Below are positions 33,690-42,816 of a DNA stretch of 64,000 bases, piece by piece (the first letter of the stretch is position 1; the number at the start of each line of letters is the position of its first letter). Made by a program: the position numbers and the translations under genes. Where the stretch lies: positions 259,851 to 323,850 of the forward strand of contig CAWJNE010000013.1 in the NCBI GenBank assembly GCA_963844175.1, read 5' to 3'. The notes beneath the pieces are model-generated. The model did not search any database, was not told the DNA's origin, and was given only the letters and a program-made list of their open reading frames with translations. The stretch is from JALZMG01 sp963844175. Lineage in GTDB: Bacteria; Actinomycetota; Acidimicrobiia; Acidimicrobiales; Ilumatobacteraceae.

Positions 33690-34783
33690 CCGACGGGCAC
33701 ACATCGACGTGGCGGCGCGCCGCCGTGGCGATGGCCGCATTGGCGCTCGTGGCGGCGGCATGCGGCAGTGACGACGACGGCGGCACCGGCGACAGCGGCG
33801 ATGCCGCCACGACGACCGCCGCTGCCGCCGGCGGCGCGGCCCCGACGACGGCCGCCAGTGACGACACCAGCGGCGGCGGTGACGACACCAGCGGCGGCGG
33901 CGAGCCCGCTGGCTCGGGCGAGGGCATCTCGATCGCCGTCAACCCGTGGACCGGCTCGGCCGTCAACGCCAACGTGGCCAAGGTCGTGCTGGAGTCCGAG
34001 CTCGGCACGCCGGTCGAGCTGGTCGACATCGACGAGAACGCCACCTGGCCCGGCCTCGATGCCGGTGACCTCGACGCCGTGCTCGAGGTCTGGCCGTCTG
34101 GGCACGCCGAGGACTACGCGACGTACGTCGATGACAAGGGCACCGTCGTCGACCTCGGCGAGCTGGGGCCGGTGGCCAAGATCGGTTGGTACGTGCCGTC
34201 CTACGTGATCGAGGAGCACCCCGAGCTGGCCACCTGGGAGGGACTGAAGGATCCCGAACTGGCCGGCCTGTTCGCCACCGCCGAGTCGGGCGACGACGGG
34301 CAGTTCCTGATGGGTGACCCGAGCTACGTCAGCTACGACGAGCAGATCATCGAGAACCTCGAGCTGCCGCTGAAGTTCATCGTCGCCGGCTCGGAGGCGG
34401 CGGAGATCACCGCCGTGCAACAGGCCGTCGAAGCCCAGGAGCCGTTGCTGTTCTACTTCTGGCAGCCGCACTGGCTGCACGCCGAGCTCGACCTGACCGA
34501 GATCGAGCTGCCCGAGGTCACGCCCGAGTGCGAGGCGGCGATCGAGTCGGAGGACGGCAGCTACAACTGCGACTACCCGCCGGACGTGCTGTACAAGGCG
34601 GCCTCGGCGGGGCTGGCGGAGAAGAACGCCGCGGCGTTCGCCTTCCTCGAGAACTTCCAGCTGACCATCGATCAGCAGAACGAGATCGCCGCGATGATCG
34701 ACGGCGACGGCATGGAAGCCGCCGCGGCCGCGGCGGCGTGGGTCGAGGCCAACCCCGACGTTGTTGCCGAGTGGACGACCTGA
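33686..34783 (+). CDS. proX: Substrate-binding lipoprotein of the quaternary amine ABC transporter
   Basis: Extracytoplasmic binding protein of the OpuAC family, 365 residues. The leader MTDGHTSTWRRAAVAMAALA is followed by LVAAACGS, a lipobox-like site, and then a Thr/Ser/Gly linker with the direct repeat DDTSGGGDDTSGGGE. The binding domain has ISIAVNPWTGSAVNANVAKV, LDAVLEVWPSGHAEDY and IGWYVPSYVIEEHPELATWE. Aromatic residues in WYVPSY and FYFWQPHWLH would form the cage for a quaternary ammonium group. ATG 33686 overlaps the permease stop, and its stop overlaps the monooxygenase GTG. Confidence 0.93.
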   Translation: MTDGHTSTWRRAAVAMAALALVAAACGSDDDGGTGDSGDAATTTAAAAGGAAPTTAASDDTSGGGDDTSGGGEPAGSGEGISIAVNPWTGSAVNANVAKVVLESELGTPVELVDIDENATWPGLDAGDLDAVLEVWPSGHAEDYATYVDDKGTVVDLGELGPVAKIGWYVPSYVIEEHPELATWEGLKDPELAGLFATAESGDDGQFLMGDPSYVSYDEQIIENLELPLKFIVAGSEAAEITAVQQAVEAQEPLLFYFWQPHWLHAELDLTEIELPEVTPECEAAIESEDGSYNCDYPPDVLYKAASAGLAEKNAAAFAFLENFQLTIDQQNEIAAMIDGDGMEAAAAAAAWVEANPDVVAEWTT

Positions 34784-36318
34784 CCAGCACCGACAACGAC
34801 TTCGACGTCCTGGTGATCGGGGCGGGGATCTCGGGGATCGACGCCGCCTACCACCTGCAGACCCGCTGTCCGGACCGCACGTTCGCCGTCCTCGAGGCGC
34901 GGCCCGACCTGGGAGGCACGTGGGACCTGTTCCGCTACCCCGGGGTGCGCTCGGACAGCGACATGCACACGCTCGGCTTCGGCTTCAAGCCGTGGACCGA
35001 CGCCAAGGCGATCGCCGACGGTCCGTCGATCCTGGCCTACCTGCGCGAGACGGTGGCTGAGTTCGGCCTCGATCGATACCTCCGCTTCCACCACGCCGCC
35101 ACCGCCGCGTCGTGGTCCAGCGACGCCGAGCGGTGGACCGTCGAGGTCGATCGACGCGACACCGGCGAGACGCAAGCGTTCACGTGCCGGCACCTGTTCA
35201 TGTGCTCCGGCTACTACAGCTACCGACAGGGCTACACGCCGATCCTTCCGGACATCGATCGCTTCGCCGGCCGGGTCGTCCACCCGCAGGGCTGGCCCGA
35301 CGACCTCGACGTGCGCGGCCAGCGGATCGTCGTGATCGGCTCCGGGGCGACGGCGGTGACACTGGTGCCGGCATTGGCCGACGAGGGCGCCGCCCACGTC
35401 ACGATGCTCCAGCGTTCGCCGACGTGGGTCGTGTCCCGGCCCGAGCGCGACGTCGTGGCCAACACGCTGCGACGGGTCCTGCCGGACCGCCTCGCCTACC
35501 GCGTCACGCGGCGCAAGAACATCGCCCTGCAGCGGATGATCTACCGCAAGTCGCGGACGTCCCCCGCCAAGATCCGTGGCCAGCTGCTCGACCTGACGCG
35601 CAAGGCGCTCGGTCCCGACTACGACGTCGACACCCACTTCACCCCGACCTACGACCCGTGGGACCAGCGGCTCTGCCTGATCCCCAATGGCGACCTGTTC
35701 ACGGCCATCTCGTCGGGGCGGGCGTCCGTCGTCACCGACCTGATCGACACGTTCACCGAGCGCGGCATCACGCTGCAATCGGGCGCCGAGTTGGAGGCCG
35801 ACATCGTGGTGACCGCCACCGGCCTCCAGCTCGTCACGTTGGGCGAGATGGACTTCACCGTCGACGGCACGCCGGTCGACTTCGCCTCGACGTTCACCTA
35901 CAAGGGGTTGGCCTACTCGGACGTGCCGAACCTGTGGTCGTCGTTCGGGTACATCGCCGCCTCTTGGACGCTGCGCGCCGACCAGACGTGCCAGTACGTG
36001 TGCCGTGTCCTCGACCACCTCGCCACCACCGGCACGACGGTGGCGACACCGCGGCTGCGACCGTCCGACCGTGACATGCCCCGCCGCCCGTACATCGACG
36101 ACTTCTCGTCGGGCTACGTCCAGCGCGCTGTCCCGCTGCTGCCCAAGCAGGGCGACCGGGAGCCGTGGCTGCACCCGCAGGACCTGACCACCGATCGGCG
36201 GATGCTCAACAAGCCGGTCGACGACGACGTGCTGCAGTTCACCGGCTCGACGCATGCCGTCCCGGGGCGACCGGCGCGGCGCTTCGACCGGTTGCGCGCC
36301 GTCGCCGCCGGCCGCTGA
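34771..36318 (+). CDS. Flavin-binding Baeyer-Villiger-type monooxygenase
   Basis: 515 residues. The N-terminal FAD fold is VLVIGAGISGIDAAYHLQTR, with EARPDLGGTWDLFRYPGVRS. The type I BVMO fingerprint FAGRVVHPQGWPDD (FxGxxxHxxxWP) is at about residue 165. The NADPH fold is VVIGSGATAVTLVPALADEG. It oxidises a ketone, or a soft heteroatom such as an amine or sulfide. Start GTG 34771 is chosen because it overlaps the proX stop by 13 bases. The link to a quaternary amine transporter suggests a methylated-amine substrate, which is inference; EthA-type enzymes are alternatives. Confidence 0.88.
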   Translation: MDDLTSTDNDFDVLVIGAGISGIDAAYHLQTRCPDRTFAVLEARPDLGGTWDLFRYPGVRSDSDMHTLGFGFKPWTDAKAIADGPSILAYLRETVAEFGLDRYLRFHHAATAASWSSDAERWTVEVDRRDTGETQAFTCRHLFMCSGYYSYRQGYTPILPDIDRFAGRVVHPQGWPDDLDVRGQRIVVIGSGATAVTLVPALADEGAAHVTMLQRSPTWVVSRPERDVVANTLRRVLPDRLAYRVTRRKNIALQRMIYRKSRTSPAKIRGQLLDLTRKALGPDYDVDTHFTPTYDPWDQRLCLIPNGDLFTAISSGRASVVTDLIDTFTERGITLQSGAELEADIVVTATGLQLVTLGEMDFTVDGTPVDFASTFTYKGLAYSDVPNLWSSFGYIAASWTLRADQTCQYVCRVLDHLATTGTTVATPRLRPSDRDMPRRPYIDDFSSGYVQRAVPLLPKQGDREPWLHPQDLTTDRRMLNKPVDDDVLQFTGSTHAVPGRPARRFDRLRAVAAGR

Positions 36319-36328
36319 TCGGTCCGCC

Positions 36329-37405
36329 GTGGCGACGGCGCCGATGTCCGACTCCCAGCGCTCGATCGAGGAGTCGGGCGACGTCGCCACGGCGTGTCCG
36401 AAGCACATGGTCTACGGACCGTGCGGCGGGGTGCGCGTCGATGGGCGGTGCGAGGTCGACGACCGGGACTGCCCGTTCGTCGGTCGACCGGTCGTCGCCT
36501 GGGCGGGTCCGCCGCCGGCGCCGGCGACGACGACCTTCGCCACGGCGGTCGGGCGCCGCGACAGCGCCGACGACAGCGCCGAGCCGATCATCGTCACCGA
36601 CCTGCGCGTCCGACCCTTCGACCGGGCATCGGTCACCGCCGTCGCCGCCCGGCTGGCCGCCACCGCGGACGCCCTGCTGATCGGCGAGCACCACGTGCGG
36701 CCCGACTTCCCGCCGACGGTGATGGCCGAGCTGGTGCGGGCGGCGGGCGCCCGCGCCTGGGTCACGCTGACCTGCCGCGATCGCAACCGCGTCGTGCTGG
36801 AGAGCGAGCTCGCCGGCCTGGCCCACCAGGGAGTCGCCGGGGTGCACTGCGTCACCGGCGACAGCCGGGCCCGGTCGGTGCGCACCGACGCCACCCAGGT
36901 GTTCGACCTCGACGGGACACGCCTGGCCGGGTTGGCGCGGGAGGCCGGGCTGTGCACGTCCGTGTCGGCAACACCCGTCGCCCCGCCGACGCAGCTGCGC
37001 CCGGCGCGGCTGCTGGAGAAGCAGCGCGCCGGCGCGCAGGTGTGCTTCGTCAACCACGCCGGCGGTGCCGACGGCGTGGACCGGTTCGTCAGGGCAGCCC
37101 GAGCGATCGGCGTGACCCTGCCGTTCGTCCCGTGCGTCGCCGTGATCACCGACGTCGAGTCGCTCGTCGTGCTCGAGCGGTTCCCGGGCCTCGTCGTCGA
37201 CCCGGAGCTGCGCCGATCCGTGCTGGAGGCCGACGACGGGCGGGCGGCCGGGATCGCCGCCGCGGTGCGGGAGGCTCGGCGCATGCTGGCGATCGACGGC
37301 GTCGTCGGCGTCAACCTGTCCGGCTCGGCCACGGCGGGCCCCGAGACGGAGAGTGCGGCGATCATGGCCGAGGTCGCCGGGACGCTGCGCGCTCAGTCCC
37401 GGTGA
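36329..37405 (+). CDS. Methylenetetrahydrofolate reductase-like protein with N-terminal MetV-type zinc motif
   Basis: 358 residues. The N-terminus carries five Cys in CPKHMVYGPCGG and GRCEVDDRDCPF, a pattern of the MTHFR C-terminal/MetV domain (PF12225-like, from memory). A TIM-barrel-like body follows: ADALLIGEHHVRPDFPPTVM, GVAGVHCVTGDSRARSV, LLEKQRAGAQVCFVNHAGG, TLPFVPCVAVITD and VGVNLSGSATAG. The domains are in reverse order to canonical MetF-MetV chains. It may act in one-carbon transfer to or from folate. GTG 36329 lies 10 bases after the monooxygenase stop, so the operon probably includes it; ATG 36344 is an alternative start. Confidence 0.8.
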   Translation: MATAPMSDSQRSIEESGDVATACPKHMVYGPCGGVRVDGRCEVDDRDCPFVGRPVVAWAGPPPAPATTTFATAVGRRDSADDSAEPIIVTDLRVRPFDRASVTAVAARLAATADALLIGEHHVRPDFPPTVMAELVRAAGARAWVTLTCRDRNRVVLESELAGLAHQGVAGVHCVTGDSRARSVRTDATQVFDLDGTRLAGLAREAGLCTSVSATPVAPPTQLRPARLLEKQRAGAQVCFVNHAGGADGVDRFVRAARAIGVTLPFVPCVAVITDVESLVVLERFPGLVVDPELRRSVLEADDGRAAGIAAAVREARRMLAIDGVVGVNLSGSATAGPETESAAIMAEVAGTLRAQSR

Positions 37406-38148
37406 GCGACTGCGGTCACCGTTGCCAGCTCCAGTGCGCCCTCGGCGATCAGCCGGCCGAGGCGATCACGGTCCTCACGCCACGTCGCGAACGTCGCTGA
37501 CCCACCGTGTCGGCGCTCGATCTGATCGTCGACGAGTGAGCCGATGGCGTCCCAGCGCGTCGTCCGATCGGCGGGTGCCCGCCACACCTGCAGGACGTCG
37601 AAGCCGTGCCCGCTGAGCGCCGCGGTGAGCACGTCGACCGGACGGAACACGTTGACCGTGGACGGCGGGCGCAGCACGGCGGCGCCGGCCGCACACAGGT
37701 CGGTGATGGCCACGCGCCCGTCGGGACCGAGCACGCGCCGCACCTCGTCGAGCAGGCCATCCAGATCGTCGAGCAACGACACGACGCCCAGCGCGGCCAC
37801 GCCGTCGCACCGGTGGGCGCGCAGCGGCAGCGCGGTGGCCAGACCGGCCGCCATCGGGAGGTCGGGGTGGGCCCGGCGCGCCAGCGCAGCCGTGGACGGC
37901 TCCGGCTCGACACCCATCACGTCGACGGCGCCCTGGCCGGCCAGCCACCACGTGGCGGCGCCGAGACCAGCGCCCACATCGCAGACCAGCCCGGAAAGTC
38001 CGGCGAACGCCTCGAGCACCGGCCCCAGCGCGTCCGGGTAGCCGGCGCCCGTCACGAGCCCGGCGATCCGCTGCTCTCCGGTCAACCCGAGCCGCTCCAC
38101 CGCCTCCGCCCGCCACGCCGCCGGGCGGTCGAACAGGTCGTCAGCCAG
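37393..38148 (-). CDS. Class I SAM-dependent methyltransferase, probable CTG start
   Basis: About 251 residues: LADDLFDRPAAWRAEAVERL at the N-terminus, CDVGAGLGAATWWLAGQG as SAM motif I, VMGVEPEPSTAALARRAHPD and VLGPDGRVAITDLCAAGAAV. No standard start lies at the beginning of the conserved part. ATG 38202 would add 18 Arg-rich residues that are only the shadow of metG. A CTG at 38148 has AAGGAGG 9 bases upstream and overlaps the metG stop. I choose it, at moderate certainty. It converges with the MetF-like gene, overlapping by 13 bases. Substrate unknown. Confidence 0.72.
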   Translation of the reverse strand: MADDLFDRPAAWRAEAVERLGLTGEQRIAGLVTGAGYPDALGPVLEAFAGLSGLVCDVGAGLGAATWWLAGQGAVDVMGVEPEPSTAALARRAHPDLPMAAGLATALPLRAHRCDGVAALGVVSLLDDLDGLLDEVRRVLGPDGRVAITDLCAAGAAVLRPPSTVNVFRPVDVLTAALSGHGFDVLQVWRAPADRTTRWDAIGSLVDDQIERRHGGSATFATWREDRDRLGRLIAEGALELATVTAVAHRD

Positions 38149-39709
38149 GCGCCTGCTCCTCCTTGCGCGGGAACAGCGCCGGCGGCTTGGTGACGGTGGC
38201 ACCGGACACGCCGGTGCCCCACGGGACGTCGATCGTGACGTCGTCGGCCGATCCGCCGAGGGCGGCCAACAGCGTCACCGACGATTCCGGGAGGATCGGC
38301 CGCAGGTGGGTGCCCAGGAAGCGCAGCGCGGCAACGAGGTCGTGGATGACGAGGTCGAGGCGCCGGCCGGCGTCGGCATCACCGCCCCGCTCGGACTTGG
38401 CCAGGTTCCACGGCGCCTCCTCCTCCACGTAGGCGTTGGCCTGGCGCACGAAGTCCCACAGCGCCTGGCACGCCTCGCGGTGGTCGAACTCACCGAGGGC
38501 GTGCGTGTACGACGCGGCGGCGGCATCGGCGGCGGCGCGCAGCGGCGCGTCGGCGTCCTCTGGGCGATCGGGCACGCGGCCGTCGCGGTAGTTGGTGACC
38601 ATCGTGGTGACGCGGCTCACGAGGTTGCCGAGTCCGTTGGCGAGATCGGCGTTGTACCGACGGACGAGCCGCTCGACGGTGAAGTCGCCGTCGGCGATTG
38701 GCGACAGCTCGGCGAGCAGGAACTGGCGCACGGCGTCGGCGCCCTGCTCGACCACGAGCTCCTCGGGGTCGACGACGTTGCCAGTGCTCTTGGAGAGCTT
38801 GCCGCCGCCCACGGTGACGTAGCCGTGCACGACGACAGTGGTCGGCGTCGGCAGTCCAGCGGCCATCAGCATCGCCGGCCAGTACACGGCGTGGAAGCGC
38901 GTGACGCCCTTGCCGACCACGTGGATCCGCTCGTCGGCGCCGGCCCAGTAGCGCTGGTACCGCTCGCCGTCATCGACCCAGTCGAGCGCTGTGATGTAGT
39001 TCGTCAGCGCGTCCATCCACACGTACATCACGTGGTCCGGATCGCCGGGCACCGGGATGCCCCAACCGCGGGCGCGCTGGGCCGACCGCGAGAAGCTGAT
39101 GTCCTGCAGGCCGCCGCGCACGAAGCTGAGCACCTCGTTGCGCCGCGTCTCGGGCACGATCTTCAACGAGCCGCTCTCGATCAGCTCGATGAGCTGCTGC
39201 TGGTAGCGGGAGAGGCGGAAGAAGTAGTTCTCCTCCTCGATGAACTCGGGCACCGTGCCGTGCTCTGGGCAGCGCCCCTCGATCAGCTCGCTGTCCAAGT
39301 AGAACTGCTCGCAGCCGACGCAGTAGAGCCCGCCGTACGTCTTCGTGTACAGGTCGTCGTTGGCGGCCAGCGCCTCCCAGAACCTCGTCGCGCCGCGCCG
39401 GTGCGCGTCGTCGGCGCTGGTCCGGATGAAGCCGTCGTAGGACAGCTGCAGCAGCGGTCGCAGGGCGGTGAAGTAGTCGACGTTCCGGTCGACCAGGGCG
39501 CTGGTCGAGATGCCCTCGGCCTCGGCGGCGAGGACGTTCTTCAAACTGTTCTCGTCGGAGCCCGACAGGTCGAACACGTCGTGGCCCATCCCTCGCATGA
39601 ACCTGGCGTAGGCGTCGGTCTGGACGAACTCGAAGGCATGGCCCAGGTGCGGTCGGGCGTTGACGTACGGGATCGTGTTGGAGATGAAGATCGTGCGCGG
39701 CGACACCAC
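38141..39709 (-). CDS. metG: Methionyl-tRNA synthetase
   Basis: Class I synthetase, 522 residues. The N-terminal ISNTIPYVNARPHLGHAFEF contains the HLGH form of HIGH. Zinc ligands lie in CVGCEQFYLDS and GRCPEHG. The KMSKS loop appears as GGKLSKSTGNVVDP. The anticodon-binding helical domain includes ANAYVEEEAPWNLAK. No C-terminal tRNA-binding EMAP domain is present, as in many actinobacteria. The start is clear (MVSPRTIFISNTIPYV). It is divergent from the glycosylase-like gene. Confidence 0.96.
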   Translation of the reverse strand: MVSPRTIFISNTIPYVNARPHLGHAFEFVQTDAYARFMRGMGHDVFDLSGSDENSLKNVLAAEAEGISTSALVDRNVDYFTALRPLLQLSYDGFIRTSADDAHRRGATRFWEALAANDDLYTKTYGGLYCVGCEQFYLDSELIEGRCPEHGTVPEFIEEENYFFRLSRYQQQLIELIESGSLKIVPETRRNEVLSFVRGGLQDISFSRSAQRARGWGIPVPGDPDHVMYVWMDALTNYITALDWVDDGERYQRYWAGADERIHVVGKGVTRFHAVYWPAMLMAAGLPTPTTVVVHGYVTVGGGKLSKSTGNVVDPEELVVEQGADAVRQFLLAELSPIADGDFTVERLVRRYNADLANGLGNLVSRVTTMVTNYRDGRVPDRPEDADAPLRAAADAAAASYTHALGEFDHREACQALWDFVRQANAYVEEEAPWNLAKSERGGDADAGRRLDLVIHDLVAALRFLGTHLRPILPESSVTLLAALGGSADDVTIDVPWGTGVSGATVTKPPALFPRKEEQAPG

Positions 39710-39813
39710 CGATCAAGCGTACCGGTGGGCGTTTCGCGGGGCCGCTGGGTGAATTCGACCGGGCACCCCATCCGGGTCTGGGACACTGAGCAGGTCACGA
39801 GGGAGGTGACCCG

Positions 39814-40677
39814 ATGGCCCATGCGTTCGATCCCGGGTACACGAGGCGGTTCGCCACGTTGTGCCGCAACTACCCCGGCCCGGAGGTGTACCCGCCGGAC
39901 GACTTCCGGGTGGAGTGGGGCCCGATCTTCCACCGCGGCCGACTGGACGGCTCGGCGCGTGTGCTCGTGCTCGGCCAGGACGCGGCGACCCACGAGTCGA
40001 TCGCCCGCCGGGTGCTCGTCGGCGAGGCCGGTCAGCGGGTGCAGGGCTTCCTGGCCCGGCTCGGCATCGACCGCAGCTACGTGATGGTCAACACGTTCTT
40101 GTACAGCGTGTACGGCCAGGGTGGCGGCGAGCGGCACAAGGACAACAAGCAGATCGCCCGGTACCGCAACAAGTGGCTCGACGCCCTGCTCGTCGACCGC
40201 CAGGTCGAAGCCGTCGTCGCGCTCGGACGGCTCGCCGACATCGCCTTCACGGCGTGGAAGCAGACACCGCGCGGCGCCGCCACCGACGTGGCCTTCCGGG
40301 CGATCACCCACCCGACGTACCCCGAGAGCGCATCCGGCTCGGGGCAGCTGACGCGGGCCGAGGCGATGGCCAAGATGCTGACCAACTGGAACGAGGCCCT
40401 GCCCGTGCTCGGCGCGGCGATCACCAACCCCGACGTCGCCCGCCCGCTCGAGCTGTACGGCACCGACCTGCTGCCCACGGATCGGTCGCCGATCCCGGAG
40501 GAGGACCTGCCGGCCGGGGTTCCGGCGTGGATGCGCGCCGTCGAGTCGTGGGCGGTGCGCAAGAACGTCGACGAGGCCGAAGGTCCGTCTGCCACGCCGG
40601 CCGAGGTCGCCAACGCCAAGCGGGCCACGATCGTGGTCAAGATCCCCCGCGCCCACCGCGACTGGCCGCCGATTTGA
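39814..40677 (+). CDS. Uracil-DNA glycosylase superfamily protein
   Basis: 287 residues. The UDG fold appears as VLVLGQDAATHESIARRVLV (motif A region GQDxxxxE), MVNTFLYSVYG and later AITHPTYPESASGSGQLTRA, resembling the HPSP motif. A long C-terminal part with WAVRKNVDEAEG and IPRAHRDWPP is not typical. Whether it cuts uracil or another base is unknown. The RBS GGGAGG sits between GGTCAC (39793-39798) and GTGACC (39806-39811), which can form a small hairpin around it. Confidence 0.75.
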   Translation: MAHAFDPGYTRRFATLCRNYPGPEVYPPDDFRVEWGPIFHRGRLDGSARVLVLGQDAATHESIARRVLVGEAGQRVQGFLARLGIDRSYVMVNTFLYSVYGQGGGERHKDNKQIARYRNKWLDALLVDRQVEAVVALGRLADIAFTAWKQTPRGAATDVAFRAITHPTYPESASGSGQLTRAEAMAKMLTNWNEALPVLGAAITNPDVARPLELYGTDLLPTDRSPIPEEDLPAGVPAWMRAVESWAVRKNVDEAEGPSATPAEVANAKRATIVVKIPRAHRDWPPI

Positions 40678-40769
40678 TCGCCTCGCTCGCTCCGAAGACT
40701 CCGCTCCTCGGCGTGGGCCGGGCAAGGCCGGCCTGGGCTGTCACGCTCACTGCGTCACGAACGCTCGGG
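40678..40769. repeat. Composite intergenic repeat after the glycosylase-like gene
   Basis: This 92-base stretch contains TCGCTCGCTCCGAAGACTCC, the inverse of the GAGTCTTCG repeats at 4871 and 20965, and then TCACTGCGTCACGAACGCTC, the inverse of the core of the tandem repeat at 19098. It is therefore a joined, inverted relative of two repeat classes seen elsewhere in the window. Confidence 0.55.
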
Positions 40770-40836
40770 AACTTCCTCCGCTGAAATCGGCGCGATTCGT
40801 CCGAGTCGACGACCGCTCATGTCTCATCGCACGGGT

Positions 40837-42816
40837 TCAGCGGCGGACGTGGCGGCGCTGGCGGAGCTGCTCGCCGGCGAAACCCTTCAGCTCGATCGTC
40901 GACCAGCCGTCCGGCACGACAACGGTCGTCTCGTCGGCGTCGACCGGCAGCCAGCCCTGCGGGCGCTCGTCGACGTACGCGTCGAGGCGATCGAGCCCAC
41001 GCGTGGTCACGACGACCTCGGCATCGCCGACCGCCGTCACGCGCAGCGCCGTGCTCGGCTGGCCGGCCAGGATCTTGCCGCAGAACGCCAGCAGGTCGCG
41101 GTTGTTCTCGACGAAGTCATCGGCGGTCATGGCGTACGTCGTGTGGCCGCGCACCCCGACGTCCTCGATGACCAGACCGTCGGACCCGCCGGCGCGCGTC
41201 GCCCGGCGCACCGAGATGCTGTAGCCGATCCCGTCGGGCAACGTGGCCAGCTCGTAGCGCGTGCCGAGCAGCGCGTCCTGCACCTGCTCGGGCATCCACA
41301 CGTTGGCGCCTCCGGCACCCGTCGCCTCGCCCACCGTGACCAGCGTGCCGAGCCCGTTGTCGAAGAAGCCGGCGGCGAACAGGTCGCCGGCTGAGTACGT
41401 GTTCGGGTCGACCACGGCGACGACCGGGCCGCCGTAGACCTGCCCGATGTCGTTGCACCGGTCGGGCGGCGTGATCGGCACGGCCTGCGAGTAGGGCTCG
41501 CCGTTGGCCACCGCCTCCTCGAGGCTCTCCCGCCACGGCTGCAGCTCGACGGCGTTCTGCGCCGCTGCCGCCATCGCCCGGGTCAGCGGCGTGGCCAGCA
41601 GCGAGAACTTGGTCGGCTCGATCGGGCCGGGACCGGGGCCGAGCAGTTGCAGGATGCGCTCGGCGGCCCAGATCAGCCCGCCCGGGTTGCCGCGCAGGTC
41701 GACGATCAGGCCGTCGTCAGGCAGCTCCCCCAGCAGGCGCGCCACCTCGTCGACGAAGCCGACGTCGTCGGCGAGGTCGAAGCTCCACAGGCGCAGGTAG
41801 CCGAAGTCGCCGTGCGGCGTCGGGACCACCTTGGCCGACACGTTGTCCTGGAACGCCGTGTCCATCCACTGGCCGGGTTCGACCGCCGCCGCCTCGCTGG
41901 GCGATGGCCGGGCGGCCGCCCGCTTGCCGCCGGCGTGGTCGGCGAGCCACTGGTCCGGAGCGAACAGCAGCTTCTTCACCCGGCGCGTCGTCTCGGCCGC
42001 CGGGTCGAGGGCGTAGGCCATCCAGCCGTCCGATGTCGAGCCGCCGGCCGTCCTCGCCCGCTTGGGGGTGACGGCCCGCCACGGGATGCGCACCTCCCGC
42101 TCGGCGCCCTTCAGATCGAGGTAGCCGATGTCGACCCACCGTTCGTCGGGTGGCGGGCCGAAGCGCAGCGCCCGCAGCGTCAGCGATTCCACGGCGCGCG
42201 CCCGCCGGGCGTCGGCCCGTCCGCCGGTCTCCCGCTCGGCGTGCAACTGCACGGCCCGGTCGATCGCCACGGCGTTCCACCAGACCAGCTCGATGCCGGC
42301 CTTGAACCGGCGATCGCCGATCAGCGTGGCGTCGGACGCCACCTTGGACACGATGTAGTGCACGTCGGGGGGCGCGCCGTGCGCCTCGACGAGGAACGGC
42401 AGCATCGCCGCGTGGCCGGCCAAGCTGTCGGGGCCGAGGTAGCGGGTGTGTGCATCGCGCAGGCTGGTCAGGATGCGCGCCGCCTCGTGGTGGAACGACA
42501 GGTCGTCGAGCGTCGACGACCGCTGCGCCAGCAATCGCAGCGCCTGCACGGGATCGGCGGCGTACATCGCCTTCTTCAGCGGCAGGTGGGTGTAGAGCCC
42601 CTCGACCAGCGTGGCGAACGTCGAGACGACGAGGTCGCGCTCCTCCTCGCTGAGCGAGACCAGCTGGGCCGCCCGCTTCGACCGCCGCCGGCGCGGCCGC
42701 GAGGTGGCCGCAGGCGGTTGCCCGGACGGGAAGAAGTCCTCCAGCAGCACGCCGGCCTGCGCCGTGCGGATCGCCGCCGCGGCGGTGGCGGGCCGGGCCG
42801 TCGAGGCGGAACTCAT
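40837..42816 (-). CDS. S41-family peptidase (C-terminal processing type, Lys not seen)
   Basis: 659 residues. A long N-terminal region of helices (EERDLVVSTFATLVEGLYTH, FHHEAARILTSLRDAHTRY) precedes the S41 core. The core has GDFGYLRLWSFDLADDVGFV, GLIVDLRGNPGGLIWAAERI and the nucleophile region VDPNTYSAGDLFAAGFFDNG. The stretch expected to hold the catalytic Lys reads GEATGAGGANVW, without Lys, so a tricorn-like triad or an inactive form is possible. No clear signal peptide. The start overlaps the amidohydrolase stop by 4 bases, giving a tight two-gene operon. Confidence 0.82.
   Translation of the reverse strand: MSSASTARPATAAAAIRTAQAGVLLEDFFPSGQPPAATSRPRRRRSKRAAQLVSLSEEERDLVVSTFATLVEGLYTHLPLKKAMYAADPVQALRLLAQRSSTLDDLSFHHEAARILTSLRDAHTRYLGPDSLAGHAAMLPFLVEAHGAPPDVHYIVSKVASDATLIGDRRFKAGIELVWWNAVAIDRAVQLHAERETGGRADARRARAVESLTLRALRFGPPPDERWVDIGYLDLKGAEREVRIPWRAVTPKRARTAGGSTSDGWMAYALDPAAETTRRVKKLLFAPDQWLADHAGGKRAAARPSPSEAAAVEPGQWMDTAFQDNVSAKVVPTPHGDFGYLRLWSFDLADDVGFVDEVARLLGELPDDGLIVDLRGNPGGLIWAAERILQLLGPGPGPIEPTKFSLLATPLTRAMAAAAQNAVELQPWRESLEEAVANGEPYSQAVPITPPDRCNDIGQVYGGPVVAVVDPNTYSAGDLFAAGFFDNGLGTLVTVGEATGAGGANVWMPEQVQDALLGTRYELATLPDGIGYSISVRRATRAGGSDGLVIEDVGVRGHTTYAMTADDFVENNRDLLAFCGKILAGQPSTALRVTAVGDAEVVVTTRGLDRLDAYVDERPQGWLPVDADETTVVVPDGWSTIELKGFAGEQLRQRRHVRR

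Noticed and set aside
21700..33760. Very long open frames opposite known genes (about 1000 residues against the protease region and the transporter operon)
   Set aside because: They are rich in Arg, Ala, Pro, Ser and Thr or His, lack domain motifs, and mirror genes with strong signatures on the other strand. In DNA this GC-rich, antisense frames stay open by chance.
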